Source: Paenibacillus lactis (lineage in GTDB: Bacteria; Bacillota; Bacilli; Paenibacillales; Paenibacillaceae). Taken from it: 64,000 bases of DNA. Positions within the stretch are counted from its first letter, which is position 1, and each line of letters begins with the position of its first letter. This document shows, piece after piece, positions 42,484-51,423 of the stretch. The position numbers and the translations under genes are program-made. Below the pieces are notes generated by a model that saw only the letters and a list, made by a program, of their open reading frames with translations, was not told the DNA's origin and did no database searches. The DNA lies in NCBI RefSeq assembly GCF_017873605.1, contig NZ_JAGGKI010000001.1:248001-312000 (forward strand), given 5' to 3'.

Positions 42484-42816
42484 TTGGACCCCATACGAAG
42501 GATAAACAGAATTATATGTTCCGCTCTTGGCTTCATGCTGCTCTCTTACGTTACGCCCGCGCTCGGCGAGGATCTGTCAGATTCCGTTATTGCCCAGCAA
42601 GGGATGGAGGCGCCCGAAGGAGCATATCCAGCCCCGGCCCCCGTGCCCAAAAGCCCGGATCCCGTCCGGCTAATGCTGGAGCTGCCTCGCCATGAGTCTC
42701 TGCTTTCCTTGAATGACGTTACATGCTCCACTGAAACCGATATGTTCCTGATCCTCAAGCACATGATGCTCGAACCTTTGAAGTTCCGGTCGAATTATGT
42801 TGACAGCCATGTATAG
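42484..42816 (+). CDS. small putative secreted protein of unknown function
   Basis: A 110-residue protein starting at a TTG preceded by AGGAGTGA. The N terminus looks like a signal peptide (RRINRIICSALGFMLLSYVT, cleavage perhaps after PALG). The remaining 80 residues include a proline-rich patch (YPAPAPVPKSPDPV) and one cysteine. No family recognised. It lies 57 bases before the CNNM-type gene on the same strand with no terminator between, so co-transcription is possible. Moderate confidence, because the evidence is a ribosome binding site plus a plausible signal sequence only. Confidence 0.5.
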   Translation: MDPIRRINRIICSALGFMLLSYVTPALGEDLSDSVIAQQGMEAPEGAYPAPAPVPKSPDPVRLMLELPRHESLLSLNDVTCSTETDMFLILKHMMLEPLKFRSNYVDSHV

Positions 42817-42873
42817 TTGACACTGGTTATTTAAAAACTAATTCAGATCAGAAAGAAAAAGGATGTGTTTTGT

Positions 42874-44223
42874 TTGGATGACAATATTGGCCTAAATATA
42901 TTTCTTGTTGTATTATTAATCGCCGCTACAGCTTTCTTCGTTATGACGGAATTTGCCATCATCAGGCTTCGTCCCAGCCGGGTCGACCAATTGGTCATGG
43001 AAGGGCGTAAAGGCGCGCTCGCGGTTAAAAAGGTGACGTCCAACCTCGACGGCTACCTGTCGGCGTGTCAGCTCGGGATTACGATCACCGCGCTCGGCCT
43101 CGGTTGGCTCGGGGAACCGACCATCGAGAAGATTCTGCATCCGGTATTCGATAATTTCGCGATTCCGGCCGCCATATCTTCGTTGATCTCGTTCCTGCTC
43201 GCGTTCATCATCATGACATATATTCACGTCGTGATCGGCGAGCTTGCGCCGAAGACCATCGCGATCAATAAAGCCGAAGCCGTTACGTTCTTGTGCGCGA
43301 CACCGATTATCTGGTTTAACCGCATCATGTATCCGTTCATCTGGCTTCTGAACGGCTCGGCGAATAAAATCGTCCGCCTGTTCGGCATGCACCCTGCAAG
43401 CGAGCATGAAGAGGCTCACTCCGAGGAAGAGCTGCGCATGATTCTAAGCGACAGCTATGAGAGCGGCAAGATCAACCAGGCCGAATACGGCTACGTTAGC
43501 CGGATCTTCGCCTTCGACGATATGCTCGCCAAGGAAATCATGGTGCCCCGCACCGATATGATCTGCCTCTATGTCGATAAGCCGCTGGCTGCGAACCTGC
43601 AGATCATCAAGCGTGAGCAGTATACCCGTTTCCCGGTCGTCCGGGGAGATAAGGACCAGATTGTCGGTACGATTAACACCAAGCAGTTCTTCCTGGAGTT
43701 CGACGACAATTCGAACATGGACCTGACCAAGCTGATTCATCCGGCGATGACGGTATCCGAAGCGATTCCGATCAAGAAGCTGCTGCGGAAGATGCAGCTG
43801 GAAGGCACGCATATGGCTATCCTGATCGATGAATACGGCGGCACGTCCGGGATGATCACCATCGAGGACATTCTGGAAGAGATCGTCGGTGAAATCCGCG
43901 ACGAATTCGACGAGGATGAAGAACGCGAGCTCATCCAGCCCGAGCCGAACCGCATTATCGCGGACGGCAAGGTGCCGATCAACCGGATCAATGATCTGCT
44001 GCACACCGACCTGTCCACGGACGATCTGGACACGATCGGCGGCTGGCTGTACGGACACAACTCGGAGCTGTCCAAGGGCGACATCTGGACATACGAGAAC
44101 TTGACCTTCACCGTGTTGGAGAAGAAGACGCATCGCTATACGAAGCTTCAAATCGTCAAAGAGGTTGCCGAGGAATCGATGCAGGAAGCATCGGCGGCTT
44201 TAGCCGGAGAACGTGATTCCTAA
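42874..44223 (+). CDS. CNNM/CBS-domain membrane protein (hemolysin-C/CorC type, MpfA/YhdP-like)
   Basis: A 449-residue protein. A TTG start (MDDNIGLNIF) fits AAAGGA at 10 bases; a GTG three codons earlier is too close to that site. The DUF21/CNNM membrane domain (about 1-190, LDGYLSACQLGITITALGLGWLGE, HVVIGELAPKTIAI) has four helices. A CBS pair follows (about 205-330, EIMVPRTDMICLYVDKPL and LIDEYGGTSGMITIEDILEEIVGEI in parts), then a CorC_HlyC domain (about 350-430). CNNM proteins handle Mg2+ or related cations; Bacillus MpfA/YhdP promotes Mg2+ export. It is not a haemolysin despite the old family name. A strong terminator follows. Confidence 0.9.
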   Translation: MDDNIGLNIFLVVLLIAATAFFVMTEFAIIRLRPSRVDQLVMEGRKGALAVKKVTSNLDGYLSACQLGITITALGLGWLGEPTIEKILHPVFDNFAIPAAISSLISFLLAFIIMTYIHVVIGELAPKTIAINKAEAVTFLCATPIIWFNRIMYPFIWLLNGSANKIVRLFGMHPASEHEEAHSEEELRMILSDSYESGKINQAEYGYVSRIFAFDDMLAKEIMVPRTDMICLYVDKPLAANLQIIKREQYTRFPVVRGDKDQIVGTINTKQFFLEFDDNSNMDLTKLIHPAMTVSEAIPIKKLLRKMQLEGTHMAILIDEYGGTSGMITIEDILEEIVGEIRDEFDEDEERELIQPEPNRIIADGKVPINRINDLLHTDLSTDDLDTIGGWLYGHNSELSKGDIWTYENLTFTVLEKKTHRYTKLQIVKEVAEESMQEASAALAGERDS

Positions 44224-44255
44224 TCGTGAGTCCTTAGGCATAGATGATAGATACA

Positions 44256-44296
44256 ACCGCCGTACAGGCCCCAGTGGGCCGGTACGGCGGTTTTTA
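44256..44296 (+). terminator. intrinsic terminator of the CNNM gene
   Basis: Perfect 9-bp outer stem CCGCCGTAC/GTACGGCGG with an inner GGCC pairing, followed by TTTTT. Confidence 0.9.
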
Positions 44297-44440
44297 TCTG
44301 TGCACGCAACAAGAGAGCCTAACGGGTATCGCTGATATGCATCACATAGGATGACGATTGTCCATTTTACTGCTTTAATAAGTTACTCCAACGCTGTAAT
44401 ATAGAAAATAACATTTCTCACTTACGGGAGGCGGCATATT

Positions 44441-46033
44441 ATGAATCGTCAAATTGCCATCATCGGGAGCAGCGGCGGCAATCTGTATAATTTGGGCGGC
44501 AAGGAGCCCCGCAAACTGCTGGACGAAATCCTGGTGCAGATGGAGAGCGCGGGGCTGTCGTGCGGGGCGCTGCAGTTCATTGCTGCGGGGGTTTCCATGG
44601 ATGCTGCCAAGGAGACCACACCTGCGGCGCTCTACAGCTGGAGCTCTTCGCAGGGAGCACCTGTCATAATCGCTGAGGGCACTCTGCAGCAGGTCAATCA
44701 AGCCGCAGAGCGGCTGGATCGGGAAATTGCCGAGCAGATTGAGCTCGGAGAGATAGACGGAGTCATCGTCATGAGCGCTGACCCGGAGGGCAGCAACCGC
44801 CATGCGGTGGAGGCCTGCGCCAAATACAAGCTGCCGGTGACCGGAACCGGCGGCACCTCGATGGCGATGATTCAGGCGAAAGGCGTGCATGTGATTGCCG
44901 CTTCCGGCACGACGGGAACGACGAACCGGACCCGTGCCGTTACGTTCGTCACTTCGCTCAGCAAGCATTGGCGGATTCCGTATCGCCCGGTGATCGGCAC
45001 AGCCCAGGCATCTTCCTCTTCCGGTTCGGGAAGCAGCGCATCGCCCTGGCGCAGAATTAATATTCGCGGCATGATGATGGCATCGCTCCCCGGCTTTATC
45101 GGGATGGCATTGGTGCTGGCTGTGAGTAAAATCCCCGGCTTGTCGGCATTATCCGAGGTATTCGACCTGATGATCAAAGCGCTGCCGGTCATCCTTGCCG
45201 CTATCGCAGCCAAGCAGGTGTCCGAGCTGGACGAGGTATCAATCGTGGCCGGTATCGTGGCCGGCATCCTGTCCGTAGAGGGAGGCATCATCGGGGGCAT
45301 CCTCGGGGGGATCGGCGCCGGGATCATCGTCCATTACCTGTTCCGTAAATGCGTGGAATGGCGCTTCCCCGCCACAACGGTCAATATCGTCGCCGGAGGC
45401 ATTTCCGGTCTTATTGCCGGGCTGATCGTCTACTTCCTTATTGCGCCGATTGCGCTCAGCGCGGGTGAAGGCATCCGCACGCTGATCGAAACGCTCGTCT
45501 CCTGGAGCCCGGTCATGGCGGGGCTGATTGCCGGCCTGCTCATCTGGCCTGCCATCATCGGCGGCGTATACCATGCCGCCATCCTCCCTATTGTTCTGCT
45601 GGAAATGGAGACGACGAGCAACAGCTTCCTGGGTGCCGTCGACATGGTGGGCCTGGTGATGGTATCGGCAGGAATCACGCTGGCCAACATGATCGCCCCC
45701 CGCGACAAGGGAGAAGCGGCGGTTGCTGCACCGGGATTCGCCATGAATATGGGCTTCGGCACATTCGTTGAAGCCGCGTATCCCTTCATGTTCTCGAACA
45801 AGCTGGTTTTTGCAGGCGCGATTGCTTCAGCCGGTCTCGGCGGCATGCTGGTCGGACTGTTCGGCGTTCGGGGAACGGCCTACGTGCCTTCCTTTGTCGG
45901 TCCGATCACATCCAACAACACGTTCGGCTTCCTGATCTCAATGCTGGCGAGCCTGCTCTGCTCTTTCTTGATCACCTTCTTCGTTAACAAAATGTACGTC
46001 TACCGGAGCGCCAAGAGCACAATCGGCATGTAA
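44441..46033 (+). CDS. EIIC-like multi-pass membrane protein with novel N-terminal domain
   Basis: A 530-residue protein; GGGAGG lies 9 bases before the ATG. Residues 1-185 form a soluble alpha/beta domain opening with a nucleotide-like loop (QIAIIGSSGGNLYNLGG), then FIAAGVSMDAAKE, GVIVMSADPEGSN and TGTGGTSMAMIQAKGVHVIAASGTTGTTNR. A Ser-rich linker (about 188-202) joins a C-terminal domain of about ten helices. That domain has the internal repeat style of PTS EIIC permeases (GGVYHAAILPIVLLEMET, FGTFVEAAYPFMFSNKL, RGTAYVPSFVGPITSNNTFG). No EIIA, EIIB, HPr or sugar-metabolism gene is adjacent, and no EIIB-like Cys is visible. It is probably a transporter of an unknown solute that is gated or energised by the N-terminal domain. 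The EIIC likeness is pattern-based. Confidence 0.6.
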   Translation: MNRQIAIIGSSGGNLYNLGGKEPRKLLDEILVQMESAGLSCGALQFIAAGVSMDAAKETTPAALYSWSSSQGAPVIIAEGTLQQVNQAAERLDREIAEQIELGEIDGVIVMSADPEGSNRHAVEACAKYKLPVTGTGGTSMAMIQAKGVHVIAASGTTGTTNRTRAVTFVTSLSKHWRIPYRPVIGTAQASSSSGSGSSASPWRRINIRGMMMASLPGFIGMALVLAVSKIPGLSALSEVFDLMIKALPVILAAIAAKQVSELDEVSIVAGIVAGILSVEGGIIGGILGGIGAGIIVHYLFRKCVEWRFPATTVNIVAGGISGLIAGLIVYFLIAPIALSAGEGIRTLIETLVSWSPVMAGLIAGLLIWPAIIGGVYHAAILPIVLLEMETTSNSFLGAVDMVGLVMVSAGITLANMIAPRDKGEAAVAAPGFAMNMGFGTFVEAAYPFMFSNKLVFAGAIASAGLGGMLVGLFGVRGTAYVPSFVGPITSNNTFGFLISMLASLLCSFLITFFVNKMYVYRSAKSTIGM

Positions 46034-46087
46034 TAGGCAAACGAGGCGTTACGGCGATTCGGGCTTAGAATTACGGTAACACTCCAT

Positions 46088-46122
46088 AAAACGGCCTGGG
46101 GCATCCTCGAGGCCGTTCTTTA
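46088..46122 (+). terminator. intrinsic terminator of the EIIC-like gene
   Basis: Perfect 8-bp stem AACGGCCT/AGGCCGTT with a 12-base loop and a CTTTATT tail. Confidence 0.75.
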
Positions 46123-46319
46123 TTCGACAGAGAGAGCTTTTTCTGTGCAGACTCGTGTCGCATCTTGGAATCACTCTACCAACACTGGTAAAATAGGAGA
46201 TACGGCCTTCAACATTTAAACGGCTTTATCTAGCCATGGGGCAACTCTAAGCGCCTGCAACAGTTCCTTAACCGGTTCCGTGCAGACGCTCGGATTAGAA
46301 AGAGGGGATAATTGACACA

Positions 46320-48023
46320 ATGACGATGATCGGTATTGATCTTGGGACGACAAACAGCCTTGCGGCTTATTGGGCCGAGGACCGTGCGGCAATCATCCCG
46401 AATGTGCTCGGGGAGCACCTTACGCCTTCGGTTATAAGCGTTGACGACAACGGGGAGATTTTGGTCGGCCGGGTTGCGCAGGAGCGGCTTATCACGCATC
46501 CGCAATCGACGGCAGCGACGTTCAAGCGGTTTATGGGGACAGAAAAAACCTACGCGCTCGGCCCTCACACCTTCACGCCGGAAGAGCTCTCATCCTTTAT
46601 CATCAAAGCGCTGAAGGCCGATGCCGAAGCTTATTTGGGCGAGACGGTGACGGAAGCCGTCATCAGCGTTCCCGCCTACTTCAACGATACCCAGCGCAAG
46701 GCAACGAAGACGGCCGCGGAATTGGCCGGTCTCAAGGTGGAGCGGCTCATCAGCGAGCCGACGGCTGCGGCGGTTGCCTATGGATTGCACCAGGAGAGCC
46801 CCGAAACGAAATTTCTCGTATTCGACCTGGGCGGCGGCACATTCGATGTATCCATACTGGAATTGTTCGAAGGCATCATGGATGTGAAATCCATTGCCGG
46901 CGATAACTTTCTGGGGGGCGAGGATTTTACGGAGCTCCTCTTTACGCACTTTTTACATACGCATGACTTGAATGCCGAAGATCTCAGTGCCAAAACGAGA
47001 TCGCTGATCTATAAGCAGGCCGAAATGTGCAAGCTGGCCCTCGGCCAGGATAACGAAGCCAAGATGACCGTCCCTGCCGAGACCGGCAGCTTGGAGCTGC
47101 GCATAAGCCGGACGGAATTTGAAAAGCTTGCCCAGCCGCTTCTGCTCCGTCTGCGCCAGCCGATCGAGCGTGCGCTGCGGGACGCTTCCCTTACACCTTC
47201 CGAATTGGACGCCATTATTCTCATCGGCGGAGCTACGCGCATGCCGCTGATTCGCAGCGTCATTGGCAGGATGTTCGGCCGGATGCCTTACAGCAACATC
47301 CATCCCGATGAGACGGTTGCGATCGGTGCGGCGATCCAAACGGCGCTGAAGCAGCGCAACCAAGCGCTCGAAGAGATGATTTTAACGGATGTGTGCCCGT
47401 ATACCCTCGGTACCAGCGTTGTGCGGGAGATGGGAGGCGGCCAATATTCAACAGGGCATTTCCTCCCGATTATCGAACGGAACACGCCGATACCGGTCAG
47501 CCGGGTCGAGCGCCTCTACACGATTTCCGATAATCAGCGGCAAATGACCGTCGATGTGTATCAAGGGGAGAGCCGGCGCGTGGAGAACAACATTAAGCTC
47601 GGTGAGCTCCGGATCAAAATTCCGCCGGCCCCGGCGGGGGAGCAGAGCATTGACGTGCGCTATACGTATGATATCAACGGCATTTTGGAGGTCGAGGTCA
47701 TCAGCGTGGCAACCGGCGAGAAAAAAAGAGCGGTCATCGAAAGCAACGTCGGCTCCATGACCAAGGAGCAGATCGAGGCCCGGCTTGCCGAGCTGAAGGA
47801 TATCAAGATCCATCCCCGGGATCGTACCGAGAACAGGCTGCTGATCGCAAGAGGCGAGCGGCTGTACGAGGAATCGCTGGGCGACCGCCGAGAGATGATT
47901 GCCCGGCTGATTCAGCAGTTCGAGATGCAGCTGCAGACGCAAAATGAGCAAGTGGTTAAACAGGCTGCCGAAGCGCTCAAGGAGCAGCTGGATCAGCTCG
48001 AAAGGTGGATGGATTTGACATGA
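46320..48023 (+). CDS. hscC: HscC-type Hsp70 chaperone
   Basis: A 567-residue Hsp70 with the short HscC architecture. The ATPase domain has phosphate-1 GIDLGTTNSLAAYW, connector and phosphate-2 FLVFDLGGGTFDVSIL, adenosine motif ILIGGATRMPLI and hydrolysis-related SVPAYFNDTQRKATK. The substrate domain is near-complete (LGTSVVREMGGGQYSTGHFLPIIERNTPIP as parts), while the helical lid is short (about 60 residues) and lacks the EEVD-like end. At 567 residues it is clearly smaller than DnaK (about 610-640). It is the first gene of a three-gene operon with a J-domain protein and a DUF1266 protein. The start is an ATG, with a weak upstream AGAGGGG at 14 bases. Confidence 0.9.
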   Translation: MTMIGIDLGTTNSLAAYWAEDRAAIIPNVLGEHLTPSVISVDDNGEILVGRVAQERLITHPQSTAATFKRFMGTEKTYALGPHTFTPEELSSFIIKALKADAEAYLGETVTEAVISVPAYFNDTQRKATKTAAELAGLKVERLISEPTAAAVAYGLHQESPETKFLVFDLGGGTFDVSILELFEGIMDVKSIAGDNFLGGEDFTELLFTHFLHTHDLNAEDLSAKTRSLIYKQAEMCKLALGQDNEAKMTVPAETGSLELRISRTEFEKLAQPLLLRLRQPIERALRDASLTPSELDAIILIGGATRMPLIRSVIGRMFGRMPYSNIHPDETVAIGAAIQTALKQRNQALEEMILTDVCPYTLGTSVVREMGGGQYSTGHFLPIIERNTPIPVSRVERLYTISDNQRQMTVDVYQGESRRVENNIKLGELRIKIPPAPAGEQSIDVRYTYDINGILEVEVISVATGEKKRAVIESNVGSMTKEQIEARLAELKDIKIHPRDRTENRLLIARGERLYEESLGDRREMIARLIQQFEMQLQTQNEQVVKQAAEALKEQLDQLERWMDLT

Positions 48024-49405
48024 GTGTATGGGACATTTTGGGGATCGAAGCAACCGGAGATACATCAGCCATCAAAAGAGCCTATGCGAAAAAGCTGAGA
48101 CTCCACCACCCGGAGGATGACCCTGAGGGCTATCAGCGCCTTCGCGAGGCTTATGATTCCGCGCTTACGATGGCGCCTTACGTTGAGCCGGAGAAGGATG
48201 AGCGCCTGGATTTCGATGAGCCATCCGCTTACGATCGCGGCCAGACGGCGTTCTCTGGCGGCGAGCTTTGGACGGGTGAAGAAAAAGACGATTACCCCGC
48301 ATCCGGACAATCTCCGGCTGCTTCCGATTATTACAGAGAACCGCTTCACCACGCCCGCGAGCCGATTCCGCAAGACCCGATTGAGCAGTTCATCGATGAG
48401 ATCGACGAAATTTATGAGAATTTCCAGGCGCGCATCGATCCCGAGGCCTGGGAGGACGCGCTTAACCGGGACATCGTATGGGATGTCGAGCGGAGCGGGG
48501 AACTGCAGTACGAACTGATGGACTTTCTGGAGGATCATCGCCATCTCCCCCGCCCGGTATGGCAGCGGCTTGACGACATGCTCCACTTCACGGAGAACAA
48601 GGAAGACCTGCTGGGGGAATACCCCGATTCGCTCATCGAATATATCATGAGCCAAATTAACGGTACCTCCGAGCTGCGGTACGAGTGCTTTAAGGAGCAT
48701 CCTGCTAAGGATATCGATATCGAGCAGTATCTCGATCTGAGGGAACAGGGACAGTACATGTTGAAGGAAGGCGAGCTGGAAGAAGCCCTCGACGATTTGA
48801 CCCGCGCCAACGAGATATATCCTCATGATCCCGACCTTCAGCTTATGCTCGGTAAATGCCATGCGCGGACCGGCAACCTGACCGCCGCGGACGAATGCTT
48901 CGGTCAAGCCATCCGGCTGGCGCCGGAGGAGCTTGATGGATATTGGCACCGTGCCCAGATCCGGTTCGAGCAGGCGGATTACTCGTCCGCATTGAGCGAC
49001 CTTGAGAAGGTGCTGGGCCAAGAGCCGGAAAATACCGATGCGCTCTGCCTGAAAGGACGATGTTATATAGGACTTGAGGAGATAGATCAGGCACGGGATA
49101 TCTTGAAACAGTCCAATCAGCTCGAGAATCCCCATATTCACTCGTATATCTACCTGTGCATGGCGTCCAACAAGCATAAATACGGCCGGAGACACATCAC
49201 AGCCGCTGACCGGTGGCGGTCATGGAGAAGCAATCTGTTATTCGATACGCTCATGGTGCTCCGCTTAAGCTGGCTCTACATTCTGGTTTATCTGGCTCTG
49301 CAAATATTCTTCGACCTGCACCCGGTATATACGTGGCTATTGATTGCCGTCATCCTGTGGAACACCTGGAAGGCCATCAAAGTGCATTGGGTGCTTGCAA
49401 CCTAG
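48020..49405 (+). CDS. J-domain/TPR membrane co-chaperone, DjlB/DjlC-like
   Basis: A 461-residue protein starting MSVWDILGIEATGDTSAIKR; its ATG overlaps the hscC stop (ATGA). The J-like domain (1-50) ends with H30-P31-E32 instead of the canonical HPD (LRLHHPEDDPEGYQRLREAY). An acidic linker follows. The centre (about 235-365) carries three TPR-like repeats (YMLKEGELEEALDDLTRANE, CHARTGNLTAADECFGQAI, RFEQADYSSALSDLEKVLG). Two membrane segments close the protein (about 410-455, LSWLYILVYLALQIFF and VYTWLLIAVILWN). It is the probable HscC partner, tethered to the membrane by its C terminus with the J-domain facing the cytoplasm. The family match to E. coli DjlB/DjlC is inferred from the J-domain sequence style and gene order. 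Confidence 0.8.
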   Translation: MSVWDILGIEATGDTSAIKRAYAKKLRLHHPEDDPEGYQRLREAYDSALTMAPYVEPEKDERLDFDEPSAYDRGQTAFSGGELWTGEEKDDYPASGQSPAASDYYREPLHHAREPIPQDPIEQFIDEIDEIYENFQARIDPEAWEDALNRDIVWDVERSGELQYELMDFLEDHRHLPRPVWQRLDDMLHFTENKEDLLGEYPDSLIEYIMSQINGTSELRYECFKEHPAKDIDIEQYLDLREQGQYMLKEGELEEALDDLTRANEIYPHDPDLQLMLGKCHARTGNLTAADECFGQAIRLAPEELDGYWHRAQIRFEQADYSSALSDLEKVLGQEPENTDALCLKGRCYIGLEEIDQARDILKQSNQLENPHIHSYIYLCMASNKHKYGRRHITAADRWRSWRSNLLFDTLMVLRLSWLYILVYLALQIFFDLHPVYTWLLIAVILWNTWKAIKVHWVLAT

Positions 49406-49423
49406 AAAGGAGGCATTCGCATC

Positions 49424-50128
49424 ATGGAAGGATTCAGCCGCAAGCACAAGAAAAGAATCGAGCTCTACCTCCGCTGCTTGTCCAGCGTTTGTATCGATAG
49501 CATGCTGGGCTATTATTATATTCCTTATGAATTTCATCCCTCGGAGCGCTGGCTGCGAAAAGGCGTGATGAAAAAAGCGCTGGCCGACTGGAAGATCACG
49601 GACGCGGCCTCCCTCAAGGAGCGTATCGATTTTTTGCTAAACGACGGCCACTGCCAGGAATACCTGGACATTCATAACCGTTTGTCCGCCCTAACCCTCA
49701 AGGCACGCGAGCGTTATCTCGAGGACGCCAAAGACGATCCCGATTACAAAAAAATGATCGTTGTCGGCAAATGGATGGGGATGCTGCCTTCGGCCGATAT
49801 CGCCGCATTAGGCGGGGGCTGGGCCATCCTTCTTAGCCGGATCGGACGGATCTATCGCTTCCTGAGCGAAGAGGAGGCCTGGGAGATCAAACAAAAGGCA
49901 GCGGCCCTCCTACAGCAGCATTACCGCAGCTGGGACGAATATCTTACCGCCTTTGCGGCCGGCACGCATTTTATCAAAGAGGATATCGCAATGAAGTACT
50001 CCCACCATGTTATAAGCAGAGCCAGCAACATCCTCGGGGGCAGCAAGCTTGCCTACAATAAGGTGCCTTGGGATCTAAGCCTGCTACCGGACAAGCACGC
50101 TTCGGCCAGCATGTCGGCCTCAGTCTGA
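49424..50128 (+). CDS. DUF1266-domain protein, third gene of the HscC operon
   Basis: A 234-residue soluble protein; AGGAGG lies just upstream. It shows the DUF1266 pattern: a W in KKALADWKITDAASLKERIDFLL, the conserved G-H (LNDGHCQEYLD), a central helix pair, and LLQQHYRSWDEYLTAFAAG near the end. The function of DUF1266 is unknown. In E. coli, DUF1266 proteins YbeR and YbeU lie beside djlB, djlC and hscC. The occurrence here directly behind an hscC and J-protein pair suggests it is a client, adaptor or scaffold of that chaperone system. A terminator ends the operon. Confidence 0.75.
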   Translation: MEGFSRKHKKRIELYLRCLSSVCIDSMLGYYYIPYEFHPSERWLRKGVMKKALADWKITDAASLKERIDFLLNDGHCQEYLDIHNRLSALTLKARERYLEDAKDDPDYKKMIVVGKWMGMLPSADIAALGGGWAILLSRIGRIYRFLSEEEAWEIKQKAAALLQQHYRSWDEYLTAFAAGTHFIKEDIAMKYSHHVISRASNILGGSKLAYNKVPWDLSLLPDKHASASMSASV

Positions 50129-50197
50129 CTGAACCTGGGTAACTGACGCTTGCGCTTGCGCGAACAAAGGCGGGAAACTCCCCTATCACGAAATAAA

Positions 50198-50241
50198 CAA
50201 AAGCCAGGACAGACCGAATAAAGGCTCTGCCTGGCTTTTTC
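50198..50241. terminator. bidirectional terminator between the HscC operon and the next gene
   Basis: AAAAGCCAGG and CCTGGCTTTT pair with an inner stem-loop; A-run and T-run flank it on both sides. It therefore serves the plus-strand hscC operon and the convergent minus-strand gene. Confidence 0.8.
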
Positions 50242-50245
50242 AATT

Positions 50246-51283
50246 CTACAATTTACGGAGCTCGATGTCCGAAGTGCCCGTGATCCGCGAAATGTCGAAC
50301 TCCCTGAACTGATACGTCGGCGTCGCATCTTGCAAGGCGCCACTCCCCTTCTCCAGCTTCGCTGCATTGGCGGGCGTGTTCAGTTTTGCCGGATAATACT
50401 CGATCTGAAGATCGGTCTTGCCCGGAACCGTAACTCCGGGCAGCTGCTTGACCAGCTCCAGAATGCGCTCCTTCTCTTGGTCCAGGCTGCCCTCCGCAAC
50501 ATCGGCAAACACAACGATGTCTACATTCTGGCTAACCGGCTCGCCGCTGCAGGAATCCAGCTTGTCGTACTCCCGCACCACCTGCTTCATATTGCAGCTC
50601 ACCCAGGCCTGAACGAAAGCGCCGTCCGGATACAGCCGGTCGATGACCGGCTCCGCCTTGTCACGAAGCTGCGCCCCCCATACACGATTGAGGTAGGTTT
50701 CACCGGATGGGACCGGCGGGCTGCCGTCGGTGCTGTCCAGCGTGAATTCCAGCTCAGGAGCTCCTTCGGGAATCGCCGTAAGATTGTATGATCCGACAGC
50801 CCATGTATAGTCCATCTTGGTGACCTTGAACGGCTCGCCGTATTTTTGCTCCAAATAATGTTCGGCGGCTTCCCGAACAACCTGCTTCTCCGCAGCCGAC
50901 TTGGTAAACGGGGCGGTTCCCTCCGTGTAACCGACATACACGGATCCGGCAAGCAAGAGGAGGCCGATCACCGTGCGCGCGGCGATGGCACCTGGTGAAG
51001 ACAGCTGCCGCTGCCGTTTCTGCTCCAGCCACGTTTTTTTCGGCGACCGGTAGTTAAAATAAATAATCGTAATCACGATGCCCGCAATATGCAGCGCAAG
51101 TGCGGCCGGCAGCGCCAAAAAGCCGAGAAAGCCGAGCGTCAGCAGCAGAAAATAAAGCACAGCTCCCTGCAGCGCCATAAGCAGCGCCCCGGTAATGATC
51201 AGCATCGGGGTCCCGATGTAGAATAGGCCGAGGCCTGTAAAGATCACGGAAAGCACCACCGCGGTCAGCTGATGTTTCTTCAC
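50246..51283 (-). CDS. membrane protein with extracytoplasmic C-terminal domain, unknown function
   Basis: A 345-residue protein starting at a GTG with AGGAGGG 7 bases upstream. Three hydrophobic segments fill residues 5-80 (LTAVVLSVIFTGLGLFYIG, LMALQGAVLYFLLLTLGFLGF, LALHIAGIVITIIYF). A fourth lies at about 103-120 (TVIGLLLLAGSVYVGY). The remaining 220 residues form a mixed domain with LEQKYGEPFKVTKMDYTWAVG and DIVVFADVAEGSLDQEKERILEL. It resembles stand-alone Bacillus-type membrane proteins with a YfjR/YdeH-like external domain only in general layout; I do not recognise a family. It converges with the HscC operon. Confidence 0.65.
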   Translation of the reverse strand: MKKHQLTAVVLSVIFTGLGLFYIGTPMLIITGALLMALQGAVLYFLLLTLGFLGFLALPAALALHIAGIVITIIYFNYRSPKKTWLEQKRQRQLSSPGAIAARTVIGLLLLAGSVYVGYTEGTAPFTKSAAEKQVVREAAEHYLEQKYGEPFKVTKMDYTWAVGSYNLTAIPEGAPELEFTLDSTDGSPPVPSGETYLNRVWGAQLRDKAEPVIDRLYPDGAFVQAWVSCNMKQVVREYDKLDSCSGEPVSQNVDIVVFADVAEGSLDQEKERILELVKQLPGVTVPGKTDLQIEYYPAKLNTPANAAKLEKGSGALQDATPTYQFREFDISRITGTSDIELRKL

Positions 51284-51366
51284 TGGTCATCCCTCCTTTT
51301 TTAAAAAAATTCCGCCCCATCCATCCGTCGAAGCTTTATTATAACAGCCGCTCCCCCGTTAGAGAA

Positions 51367-51401
51367 ACAAAAACCCATCCACCTCGCGGGTGCATGGGTT
51401 G
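51367..51401 (-). terminator. intrinsic terminator of fumC
   Basis: AACCCATGCACC and GGTGGATGGGTT pair over 12 positions with one mismatch; the minus strand continues TTTTG. It lies 23 bases beyond the fumarase stop. Confidence 0.85.
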
Positions 51402-51423
51402 ATTGGCCTTCACAGCATCCTGC

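Noticed and set aside
46320..48023. Calling the Hsp70 gene dnaK
   Set aside because: It is too short, has a reduced lid without the typical C-terminal tail, and is not linked to hrcA, grpE or dnaJ; HscC fits better.
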